Translations under genes and position numbers: made by a program
Shown here: piece by piece, positions 57,440 to 64,000 of the stretch
Position numbering within the stretch: the stretch's first letter is position 1
How the letters are laid out: every line of letters starts with the position of its first letter
The notes under the pieces: generated by a model
Database searches by the model: none
What the model saw: the letters and a program-made list of their open reading frames with translations, nothing else
What the model was told of the DNA's origin: nothing
NCBI RefSeq assembly: GCF_002940685.1
Contig: NZ_PNFP01000019.1
Coordinates: 1-64,000, forward strand
Source: Ensifer adhaerens
GTDB taxonomy: Bacteria > Pseudomonadota > Alphaproteobacteria > Rhizobiales > Rhizobiaceae
Direction of reading: 5' to 3'
Length of the DNA: 64,000 nt

Positions 57440-57725
57440 CATGTCAACAGCTTTCCGAAGCGAAACGCGAGAAACCCAACGCCAGGCTGCTTGAGAGCAA
57501 CGCTCACGACATCGTTCGGCAACGCCGCTCGCGATACCGGGGCACCGACTGCGAGAGACGGCGAGCAGAGCTTGGAGAGGAATGGGAACTGATATCGAGC
57601 GGTTTGCCGATCGGGTCGGCCGAGGTGCCCTTGCCGCCCGTCAGGTCGTTGCCGAGATTGGCGCTGAAGGCTAGTTCAACTTGTTGTCGGAGACGAGGCC
57701 CGATTAGCCAGGGAGGCCGCCTTTT
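57440..57725. other. Gap with a startless minus-strand frame (relic of the CdiA-linked array?)
   Basis: No complete gene. On the minus strand a frame without start reads ELAFSANLGNDLTGGKGTSA then DPIGKPLDISS (about 57580-57690), which looks protein-like but is unrecognised. It follows the Imm11-like gene directly, so it may be another displaced toxin-region fragment. Confidence 0.25.
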
Positions 57726-58298
57726 TCAATCATCCGTGACACGCTTAAATACTGCTCCGGTCACATCTGCCGCCTCGAAACGGCGCTTAACCTCTTCGCT
57801 GACGATCACTTCCGACCCGCTCTTAGCCAGCCTAAAGATGTCTTTTCCAGCAGTCCGATTGGGGTCGATGATGAGCTTGAAAAAACTGCTGTAGTGCCCC
57901 GCCAGGTCGGGTCGAATTGGATCGTTCGGCTGAAACTTCTCAAATTGTGACTTGTCTTCATCCACGCAGTCCACCTCATCCCAAAAGTGCAGGATGTGAT
58001 ACGAGGTCCTTTGCGAAAAGGCGCGTATCGAAGCCGGAAGAGCCGTAAAGCCATCAAGGCCGGACAACGCGCGCACGACCTCAAAACTTGCAATCGGCAC
58101 GCTGCGGAAACTTGTCGTGGTGTAGTCCATGGCAGTGCCATCGACCTGTAATTCCACCTCATAGGCGCGCTCACGGACCGGGTCGCCAATTGCAACCATC
58201 GGGGGGCGGGCGAACTCAGCACCATCGATCCCCACCAATCTCCGCAGATGCCATCGGTTCGGAAAATTTAGTTCATCCAGAAGTCTGAAATATTGCAT
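57726..58298 (-). CDS. Imm11/DUF1629-family immunity-like protein
   Basis: A 190-residue protein resembling the Imm11 (DUF1629, PF07791) group: opening MQYFRLLDELNFPNRWHL, middle VELQVDGTAMDYTTTSFRSV, and the conserved end AGKDIFRLAKSGSEVIVSEE followed by VKRRFEAADVTG. Members sit beside polymorphic-toxin genes and are thought to protect against toxin tips. ATG 58298 is chosen since family similarity begins there; a longer ORF reaches 58421. The GC content is lower than in the neighbouring operons. Confidence 0.68.
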   Translation of the reverse strand: MQYFRLLDELNFPNRWHLRRLVGIDGAEFARPPMVAIGDPVRERAYEVELQVDGTAMDYTTTSFRSVPIASFEVVRALSGLDGFTALPASIRAFSQRTSYHILHFWDEVDCVDEDKSQFEKFQPNDPIRPDLAGHYSSFFKLIIDPNRTAGKDIFRLAKSGSEVIVSEEVKRRFEAADVTGAVFKRVTDD

Positions 58299-58408
58299 CG
58301 AGTTGATCTTCTTGGGGAATACTTCGAAGCCCGTTTTCGTCCACACGCGACGAGTCCGACAGGTACGGACAATTGCTTTGCGTTGAGGATGCCAAAGCAA
58401 TTCCCACC

Positions 58409-58699
58409 TTATGGACAACACTCAACCGTATAGCTGCTCCCTAATTGATGTTGTATCGATTTCGCCAATTGTTCCCCCTCGGCCATATGTCGAAGCTGCG
58501 CCTCAGACGTAGAGAAACCAGAATCGGGCGGGTAGTCGCTGTTGAACGTAGCCTGATACTCACCGTCCCACACGATGATTCTAGCCCTCAGTTCTTGAGA
58601 AAGGGGCAAATCTTCGATGTCAACGTGCCCCATTCTGTCTGGATCCGGACCAAATATCGGCCCTGCCAAATACTCACTCGTTAGTCGTAACTTGATCAC
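58409..58699 (-). CDS. Immunity-like small protein, start created at a cdiA-fragment junction
   Basis: About 96 residues: LRLTSEYLAGPIFGPDPDRM, DIEDLPLSQELRARIIVWDG, EYQATFNSDYPPDSGFSTSE and a Cys-containing tail. I recall the pattern from small uncharacterised proteins near toxin loci; not named here. The GTG (58699-58697) overlaps a TGA that ends an upstream cdiA-like fragment (GTGA), the coupling typical of toxin-immunity pairs. In-frame ATG 58792 would instead add translated cdiA DNA in the wrong frame. Confidence 0.55.
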   Translation of the reverse strand: MIKLRLTSEYLAGPIFGPDPDRMGHVDIEDLPLSQELRARIIVWDGEYQATFNSDYPPDSGFSTSEAQLRHMAEGEQLAKSIQHQLGSSYTVECCP

Positions 58700-58786
58700 G
58701 ACGTCTGCCCCATCTTGGCTGTGGTGGCATCGACCTGGCTCTCGATCTTCAGGCCACCGCCGATGTCTCCGGCGAGCACTCGATCC
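58697..58786 (-). repeat. Displaced cdiA fragment, copy of about 62215-62280
   Basis: On the minus strand the frame reads LAGDIGGGLKIESQVDATTA then KMGQTS and TGA. The cdiA gene has VGGDLKIESQVDTTTAKVKQ at 62215-62285; the DNA matches closely through the bases GCAGACGTCG and then diverges exactly at the immunity-like gene. It is an orphan piece of the hemagglutinin-repeat part. Confidence 0.75.
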
Positions 58787-58788
58787 AG

Positions 58789-59466
58789 TCATTTCAAATC
58801 GGGATAGCCGTCAAACCGGCGTTGATAGTTTGGCGACAAACTAGCCCATATGCCACGAACCTTACCAACGATCCGTGTACGCGCTGTTGGACCGTAAATA
58901 CGTGCATCAGCTGAATTATCCCGATTGTCACCCATTATGAAGTACTCATCCGGACCCATTGTCTTTGGTTTGGTGTTGTCGAAGCGGGTCTCGTCGACGA
59001 GATCGAGTGTTACATAACTGCTGCCCTCAGGAGTGATTTCCCGAAGGAATCGGCACGTCCCGAAGCTGGAGTCCTTCGGGCAGTCTTCATCGGCTCTGGC
59101 AAGCAAAGGAGATGTTCCAAACGGTTTTCCATCAACAACCACATTGCCATGGCGCATCTCGATCGTTTCTCTCGGCAGACCGATGATCCGCCCCACGAAG
59201 ATCACATCGGTCGGTGCGCTTTGCAGCAGTTCCTTTACGCGAACCTCGTAAGCGACGAGATCGCCCCTCTCGATGGGTTCATTAGGGGCATAGGATGCAA
59301 CTCCGACGGCATCACCTACCTGCAATGTTGGCAGCATGTTTTCACTGCCGATTTTAAAGGATCTAAACTCTGAGTAGGCCGGAGATATCGCCACAGAAAC
59401 CGTGAGTAATGTGGCCAAAGTAGCCGATCGGAAAAACGGACCGCAAGTGCTCAATGTATAAACCAT
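58789..59466 (-). CDS. Signal peptidase I homologue lacking both catalytic residues
   Basis: A 225-residue S26-family protein. An N-terminal hydrophobic segment (10-32) looks like a signal peptide or anchor. Box B reads SENMLPTLQVGD: the residue before MLPTL, normally the nucleophilic Ser, is Asn43. Box D reads VIFVGRIIGLPRETIEM: the normal Lys of the KRxxGLPGD motif is Gly92. Box E, MGDNRDNS at 178-185, is intact, as is the fold core. It should be catalytically dead as a Ser/Lys peptidase, perhaps a binding or regulatory protein. AT-richer than the operons around. Confidence 0.8.
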   Translation of the reverse strand: MVYTLSTCGPFFRSATLATLLTVSVAISPAYSEFRSFKIGSENMLPTLQVGDAVGVASYAPNEPIERGDLVAYEVRVKELLQSAPTDVIFVGRIIGLPRETIEMRHGNVVVDGKPFGTSPLLARADEDCPKDSSFGTCRFLREITPEGSSYVTLDLVDETRFDNTKPKTMGPDEYFIMGDNRDNSADARIYGPTARTRIVGKVRGIWASLSPNYQRRFDGYPDLK

Positions 59467-59533
59467 GATTAGAGGTGTAATTTAGCGGGAAATCGTACCG
59501 ACAAATCTGCGGAGCGTTAAATTGGTGAAACTA

Positions 59534-59860
59534 TCATTCGACCTGCAAGAATGTTATACAAACCCCATACTCGTCTAGTATATTGTCTGCGACTTCAAAC
59601 TTAATAGATCTACCAGGAAAACAATCTGCCAATGCTATTTTCCAATAGCGCTCAAGTTGGTCGGCGAGCTTGTCGGCGATGTCGCCCACCAGGCCGGCCA
59701 TGATCGCCGAGGCTTCCTGATAGGCCTCTTGCGTCTTGTACTGCTGCTGCAGGATGTTCTGCAGGCCGGGCAGCGAGGTGTTGGTGATACCGCGCCTGAG
59801 ATCGTCGACCTCCTGCGTTTGCCGGGTTACGATTATGCCGATGAGGTGTCCGGCAGCCAA
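59534..59860 (-). CDS. CdiA-fragment fused to an immunity-like tail
   Basis: A 108-residue ORF. Its first two thirds (DDLRRGITNTSLPGLQNILQ, QQYKTQEAYQEASAIMAGLV, GDIADKLADQL) copy an internal part of the big CdiA protein; the last 45 residues (LERYWKIALADCFPGRSIKF, EVADNILDEYGVCITFLQVE) are unrelated to CdiA and resemble small immunity proteins. It may be non-functional debris, or the tail may be a gene whose own start was lost. Confidence 0.5.
   Translation of the reverse strand: MAAGHLIGIIVTRQTQEVDDLRRGITNTSLPGLQNILQQQYKTQEAYQEASAIMAGLVGDIADKLADQLERYWKIALADCFPGRSIKFEVADNILDEYGVCITFLQVE
59650..59830 (-). repeat. Displaced cdiA fragment, copy of about 61655-61835
   Basis: The DNA repeats the part of cdiA that encodes QNILQQQYKTQEAYQEASAI, with scattered substitutions and a short deletion in the Asn/Thr linker. 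Orientation is the same as in cdiA. It links the orphan ORFs to the same gene family. Confidence 0.85.
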
Positions 59861-60090
59861 GAGCTCGGGAAGTACCCTGGATCAGGACAGGCCAGCTTCC
59901 ATACTTCATTCGACGACTTGCACCTAAATCGCCGATCGTTCCACTGACCAACTAATTTCTCTGGATCCCGAAGCTCTTCGCAGACGCCGTCCCGCGCTTG
60001 AGCTTCGATCCAATAAACAAAGCGGCGGTACTCACCGCCTGACCACCGAATGGTACTAATTCCTCCTAGAGAATTCCAGGCAATCTTGTA
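59833..60090 (-). other. Startless open frame, possible orphan immunity/toxin fragment
   Basis: A minus-strand frame of about 85 codons lies between a TGA and the TAA at 59835-59833. It reads NSLGGISTIRWSGGEYRRFV, YWIEAQARDGVCEELRDPEK and WNDRRFRCKSSNEVWKLACP, Trp/Cys-rich and free of stops, overlapping the 3' end of the immunity gene at 60056. No ATG/GTG/TTG lies at its beginning. It could be a remnant. Confidence 0.35.
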
Positions 60091-60382
60091 TCAATCGCCT
60101 GAAATGCTTTGGCATCTTTTTATTAATACGAATGTACTCTGGAAGATTCGTTATTTCAATCATGTGATGATGGTCGTCGATATCAATCTCTGCTATAAAA
60201 TTCGAGTTTACGAGAAAGATAAATATATCTTCACCCTGATCTTGGTGATGATGAAGTATAAAAGCATTCTCAATACTCGGAAAACCATCATCAAGAATCT
60301 TCCTGACGTTCGCTCCATCCGGCTTTCCCAGCCATTCCATTGTAAAACGTAACCGATCCGCAGGGGAAAAATTACCAACCAT
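60056..60382 (-). CDS. Candidate immunity protein of the CdiA toxin tip
   Basis: A 108-residue, His- and Ile-rich cytoplasmic protein: LRFTMEWLGKPDGANVRKIL, NAFILHHHQDQGEDIFIFL, and MPKHFRRLIQDCLEF. The codons are far more AT-rich than those of cdiA, a mark of cdiI genes. The ATG lies 4 bp after the CdiA stop with GGGAAGG in front, so toxin and immunity are co-translated. It has no recognised domain, so the function is inferred from position. Confidence 0.65.
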   Translation of the reverse strand: MVGNFSPADRLRFTMEWLGKPDGANVRKILDDGFPSIENAFILHHHQDQGEDIFIFLVNSNFIAEIDIDDHHHMIEITNLPEYIRINKKMPKHFRRLIQDCLEFSRRN

Positions 60383-60386
60383 GCTA

Positions 60387-63300
60387 CTACCTTCCCGGAA
60401 ATGCGGTCACGATGTTCCCGAATTTATCAGTTTGTATTGTCAAGATCGACGTTGACTGATGGCCCTTGAGATAATCCGTTCCTATGGGCTTCAATACATC
60501 GGCTTGCCGCACGTATAACCTCCCATGATCTCTACTTTCTAGAATTTTAACAATGGGAGAATTCACCACAGATTTACTCTGCAATAGGGCACGAACCTCA
60601 CCCTCCGAAATCGTGAATTGGCTTTTATTAGGCTTTCCGCTCATGTGCTCCCGGCGTACGTGTGTCATGCCAAACTTAGTGGTGCCGATCTGCAAGTTGA
60701 TCCGCGACTGCACTCGACCAGGGACCTGAAGGATGACTTCGCTCGGCCCCCTTGGCACGCCCCCGATGGTTTCTTCGCCGCCTTGTCCACCATGCTCATT
60801 CGGTTTCGTTTTACCCTCTCCTGATCCGTTACCAGTGGTCGTCTTGGCATTGCCAACGCCGCCGTAGAGGATGGCGCCAAGAATGATCGGATCACGCAGA
60901 ATGCCCCAGGTCTGGTCCTTGTTCGCAGTCAGAAGTTTTTTCGCCGCGTCACTCTTCAGACCGTTTTGAGCCGAGGCCAGATCCCTGTTGTCCCAAGCAT
61001 CATTCGCGTCCGCGTGTTGCGAAGCAGCCAGGAACACGAAGTGCCGATCCAGCAGTGACAGCGCATCCAAATTGTCGCCGCCTTTCGCCAGGGCTGCATC
61101 CAGGTACTCCGCAGCGGCGATCCTCAGATCCCTGCGGGCTTTGACGCACTCGGCTGTGGAATTGCCGGCGCAACTGTCCAGTTTCGTGTCACGGCTCGCG
61201 GACAGTTGCTGCAACTCTTCCACATGTGCGCAGGCTGCCTTGTCACCGCCCTCGCAAGCGGCAAGAGTCCGGTTGAACTCTCCGCGCTCCTTATGCGTCA
61301 GATAGTTGTACTTGAACTCCGCCCCCGCATAGGCCGCCGCATCACCGCCACCGACCACACCGGTCAGCCCCATGACGAGGCCGCTGGAGATGACGTTGGC
61401 GAGCGACTGGCCGGCGGGCGTGCCGGCAAGGTTGGTGTCGTTGATAAGGCCCTTGACCAATTGATCGATGTAGGGCGCGATCAGCACTGACGTCGCGCCG
61501 CCGAAGGCGCCCTTGATCATGCCGGAGACGTCGTTGACGCCGCCGAGCAGGCCGCCGCCGACGGCGTGCAGAGCTGCGCGGCCAAGGCCGCCCGCCGCCC
61601 ACATCTTTTCCTCTTCCTTGTTACCCCGCCTTTGTGCCTCTTCGGCAAGCCCATCGGCGATGTCGCCGACCAACCCCGCCATGATCGCGGAGGCTTCCTG
61701 ATAGGCCTCTTGCGTCTTGTACTGCTGCTGCAGGATGTTCTGCAGGTCCGGCAGTCCGGGCAGCGAGGTGTTGGTGTTGGCGGTATCGCGCCTGAGATCG
61801 TCGAGGTTCTGCGTCTGCCCGGAAGGATCGGTGATGACGATCGTTCCCGGTGCAACGGCGGTCAGCGCCTTGCCGGTCTCGCTCTCGCCGGCCTTTTGCG
61901 GCGGCGTCATGGTCGCGCCACCCGACGAGATCATGCCGCTATAGGATTCGGCTTTCCACTTCGAATGGGTATCGACATCCTGCCATTCGAGCTTGCCGGT
62001 CTCGATCCGGTTCTTCTCGGCGGCCGCATCGCTCGTGACCAGTCCGCCTTTCAGCGACGTGGTGCCCTCGACGTCAATGTCGAAGCCGCCGGTGCCGGCG
62101 TGGATGCCGGATTGCTCGTTGACGACGGCAACGTCGCCGCTTGCCTTCTGCTTCGATCCCGAAGCCTCGAAACCGGTGCTGGTGACGGTGATACCGCCCG
62201 ACGTCTGCTTCACCTTGGCCGTGGTGGTATCGACCTGGCTCTCGATCTTCAGGTCACCGCCGACGTCGGCCGTCACCGACCTGCCGGTCACGGTCGCGCC
62301 CTTGAGGCTGGTGTCGGTGCCGGATTTCAGCGTGACGTCGCCTGTGCCCGTCACATGGCTGTTGACATGCGCGGTGGCGTTGTCGTTGGACGAGCCCTTG
62401 TTGCCGCCCGCAAAGGCCATCAGGCCCAAGTTGTCGCTGACACCGGCCGGACCGATGCCGATGCTTCCGCCGATGCCGACGCCGGCGCTGACGCCCGAGT
62501 TCTTTTGCGACGAACTGCTGGTTGCGACGGCGCTCTCAAGGTTGATGTCCTTGCCCGCCTTGAGGGTGATGTCGCCGGCGGTCTCGCTGCCGGATAGGTT
62601 CGGCAGTCCAAGCGCATCGCGCCCGGCAACAATCTGCGCCCCCGTGCCGTTGATGTCGCCCGACACTGCATCGATGACGACAGACTGCCCTGCCCGCACC
62701 GCGGAGACGACCGGAACAGAACTCTCGGCCTTGCTCGAATTCTTCGAGTAACTGAAGCCGGCGGTCAGGGACGCGGAGAGCCCAACCTCGCCGGTCTTCG
62801 ATATCTCCGACAGATCCTTCAAGGCCTTATAGGCCTGCAGTCCTGCAAAGGCGGCGTTGGCGACCGAATAGGTGCCACTACCCGAAGCCACCTGCTCCGC
62901 GGCTTCGCCGACGCTCTGACCGGCGCTGACCAGGCTGCTCGACACCGACAACGTCACGCCGGCAAAGAGCTGTTCGTGTACCTCCTCGAAGTTCGACCGG
63001 TCCTGAGCCGAAAGCAGGTTGACGTCGCGCTGAGCGGTGATCGCCACATCGCGTTCGGCCTCGACTTTCGCCGCCTGCAGGTTGGCGTCGCGGCCGGCGT
63101 TGATAGTCACGTCCCGGCCGGCGGCCAATTGCGAGCGCGAATTGGTCTCTGCGCTCTGGCGGACTTCGTCCTTCTTCGAGCCATAGCCGATGCCGATCGA
63201 AGCGCCGCCATTGCCGGAGGAATAGGCGATGCCGAAGCCGGATCGCTTTTCCTTCTCCTCGGATGAGGAGCTTTCAGCACCCGGCGTGATGTTGACGTCG

Positions 63301-64000
63301 CGGGCGGCCTCCAGCCGGATGTCACGCTCGGCCTCGATGGCCGAGCCGATCACGGCGACGTCACCTTCACGCGCCTTGACGGTCACGTCCTCGCCGGCGG
63401 TGATTGCCGACCCGACATTTTCGGTCGCGGTCTTCCGGCTGTCCTTCTGCTCCTTGCCCCAGAGCGATATGAAGCCGTCGCCCGAACCGGCAAAGAGGCC
63501 GGACTTCTTCTTCTGTTCGGCGTCGGCGTGTTTTTCCTCCGCGCCGATGATTGCGACATTGTCGCCCTCGATCGACACGGACTGGCCGGCATCGATGTTC
63601 GAGCCGGCGATCGCGACATCGTCGCCGGCGTTCAGCGTGACATTGCCGGATGCGCCGAGCTCAGAGGCGACTGTCGTTTCGTGTTGGCGGTCTTCCGAGG
63701 CGCTGGTCTTCGACAGGAAGCCCTTGCGCTCCGACTGCGCGTGTTTTTCGTAAGTGTCCTTGCCTGACGTGACGACCAGGTCGCCGCCGGCCGAGACGGT
63801 GAGGTCGGCCTTTCGGTCTTTGGTGCCGGCTTCGAGCGTCGTAGCGGAGACCAGCGTGTCGCCGCCGGAACGGGTGGACACCCCTCCTCCGCCGGAAACG
63901 GACGAACGGACCGAGGTTTGCGCGGCTTCATGGCTCTTCGTCTTGTCGCCGCCGCCGTCCCAGACGTAGTCTCCCGTCTCGCTGTTGCGCGCTTCGGCGA
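60387..64000 (-). CDS. cdiA: CdiA/FhaB-type contact-dependent toxin protein, C-terminal 1203 residues (5' end beyond window)
   Basis: The frame is open to the window edge (first visible residues AEARNSETGDYVWDGGGDKT). Most is hemagglutinin repeats (ITLKAGKDINLESAVATSSS, TINAGRDANLQAAKVEAERD) that form a beta-helix. After the repeats come a pre-toxin region with helices (LPGLPDLQNILQQQYKTQEA), the motif FKYNYLTHKERGEFNRTL in the usual place of VENN, and a Gly/Asn/Lys linker. The last 105 residues (GMTHVRREHMSGKPNKSQFT, SILTIQTDKFGNIVTAFPGR) look like a small BECR-type RNase toxin (resemblance only). Type V two-partner secretion would need a TpsB/CdiB gene, probably upstream. Confidence 0.85.
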   Translation of the reverse strand, partial: AEARNSETGDYVWDGGGDKTKSHEAAQTSVRSSVSGGGGVSTRSGGDTLVSATTLEAGTKDRKADLTVSAGGDLVVTSGKDTYEKHAQSERKGFLSKTSASEDRQHETTVASELGASGNVTLNAGDDVAIAGSNIDAGQSVSIEGDNVAIIGAEEKHADAEQKKKSGLFAGSGDGFISLWGKEQKDSRKTATENVGSAITAGEDVTVKAREGDVAVIGSAIEAERDIRLEAARDVNITPGAESSSSEEKEKRSGFGIAYSSGNGGASIGIGYGSKKDEVRQSAETNSRSQLAAGRDVTINAGRDANLQAAKVEAERDVAITAQRDVNLLSAQDRSNFEEVHEQLFAGVTLSVSSSLVSAGQSVGEAAEQVASGSGTYSVANAAFAGLQAYKALKDLSEISKTGEVGLSASLTAGFSYSKNSSKAESSVPVVSAVRAGQSVVIDAVSGDINGTGAQIVAGRDALGLPNLSGSETAGDITLKAGKDINLESAVATSSSSQKNSGVSAGVGIGGSIGIGPAGVSDNLGLMAFAGGNKGSSNDNATAHVNSHVTGTGDVTLKSGTDTSLKGATVTGRSVTADVGGDLKIESQVDTTTAKVKQTSGGITVTSTGFEASGSKQKASGDVAVVNEQSGIHAGTGGFDIDVEGTTSLKGGLVTSDAAAEKNRIETGKLEWQDVDTHSKWKAESYSGMISSGGATMTPPQKAGESETGKALTAVAPGTIVITDPSGQTQNLDDLRRDTANTNTSLPGLPDLQNILQQQYKTQEAYQEASAIMAGLVGDIADGLAEEAQRRGNKEEEKMWAAGGLGRAALHAVGGGLLGGVNDVSGMIKGAFGGATSVLIAPYIDQLVKGLINDTNLAGTPAGQSLANVISSGLVMGLTGVVGGGDAAAYAGAEFKYNYLTHKERGEFNRTLAACEGGDKAACAHVEELQQLSASRDTKLDSCAGNSTAECVKARRDLRIAAAEYLDAALAKGGDNLDALSLLDRHFVFLAASQHADANDAWDNRDLASAQNGLKSDAAKKLLTANKDQTWGILRDPIILGAILYGGVGNAKTTTGNGSGEGKTKPNEHGGQGGEETIGGVPRGPSEVILQVPGRVQSRINLQIGTTKFGMTHVRREHMSGKPNKSQFTISEGEVRALLQSKSVVNSPIVKILESRDHGRLYVRQADVLKPIGTDYLKGHQSTSILTIQTDKFGNIVTAFPGR

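Noticed and set aside
60387-64000. Internal repeats of the CdiA gene considered as CRISPR or tandem DNA repeats
   Set aside because: The periodicity is at protein level (hemagglutinin repeats) with variable DNA; no constant spacers.

Overview
The window is GC-rich alphaproteobacterial DNA, most likely from a rhizobium (Ensifer/Sinorhizobium/Rhizobium type) and probably from a plasmid or chromid. The reasons are a traF-traB-traH block of Ti/Sym-plasmid type, a TGA-N9-TCA palindrome of the RirA iron-box kind in front of a siderophore receptor, the density of ABC, TRAP and Tct uptake systems each with its own regulator, several toxin-antitoxin modules, and many gene remnants. The assignment is inferred from gene content only; there is no rRNA, tRNA or replication gene in the window.

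Layout. 1-2.6 kb: the 3' end of an IS30-type transposase, an SH3 protein, and a secreted ClpP-like/PAN protein. 2.7-13.2 kb: a ten-gene minus-strand catabolic cluster (a decarboxylating dehydrogenase, tctCBA, an Ldh-family dehydrogenase, hydroxypyruvate isomerase, aldehyde dehydrogenase, cupin, monooxygenase-like protein, AbrB-like membrane protein) with a divergent GntR regulator and a nested palindrome between them. 13.2-17.2 kb: a small accessory block (ParE-type TA, TetR plus quinone oxidoreductase with mirrored operators, VapBC, a broken FAH-family gene) bounded by two copies of a 26-bp sequence. 17.5-27.9 kb: a siderophore locus (TonB receptor, two fused ABC half-transporters, two FecCD-type permeases, ATPase, binding protein) divergent from a TetR regulator.

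28.1-43.4 kb is the most coherent metabolic island. Kynureninase and an ABC importer are divergent from a GntR regulator, followed by a MarR regulator and a plus-strand run: FAD-monooxygenase/old-yellow-enzyme fusion (2-aminobenzoyl-CoA monooxygenase/reductase type), SDR, enoyl-CoA hydratase, two acyl-CoA dehydrogenases, hot-dog thioesterase, RidA protein and a FadJ-like enzyme. The reading is import of kynurenine (or tryptophan), cleavage to anthranilate, and CoA-dependent dearomatisation and beta-oxidation. The terminal thiolase is wrecked by a large internal deletion plus a frameshift, and no anthranilate-CoA ligase is present, so the pathway must lean on genes elsewhere.

44.4-47.1 kb: traF-traB-traH without traA, then a frameshifted orphan antitoxin. 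47.2-53.6 kb: a spermidine/putrescine-type ABC importer in one operon with a TauD-like dioxygenase, an RraA-like protein and a nitrilase-fold hydrolase, substrate unknown. 53.6-54.3 kb: two divergent XRE regulators. 54.5-57.4 kb: a TRAP transporter. 57.4-64.0 kb: the 3' part of a large CdiA/hemagglutinin-type polymorphic toxin gene (its 5' part lies beyond the window) with a toxin tip and adjacent candidate immunity gene, followed downstream by an array of displaced modules: re-used cdiA fragments, immunity-like genes, an Imm11/DUF1629-type gene and a signal-peptidase-I homologue that lacks both catalytic residues.
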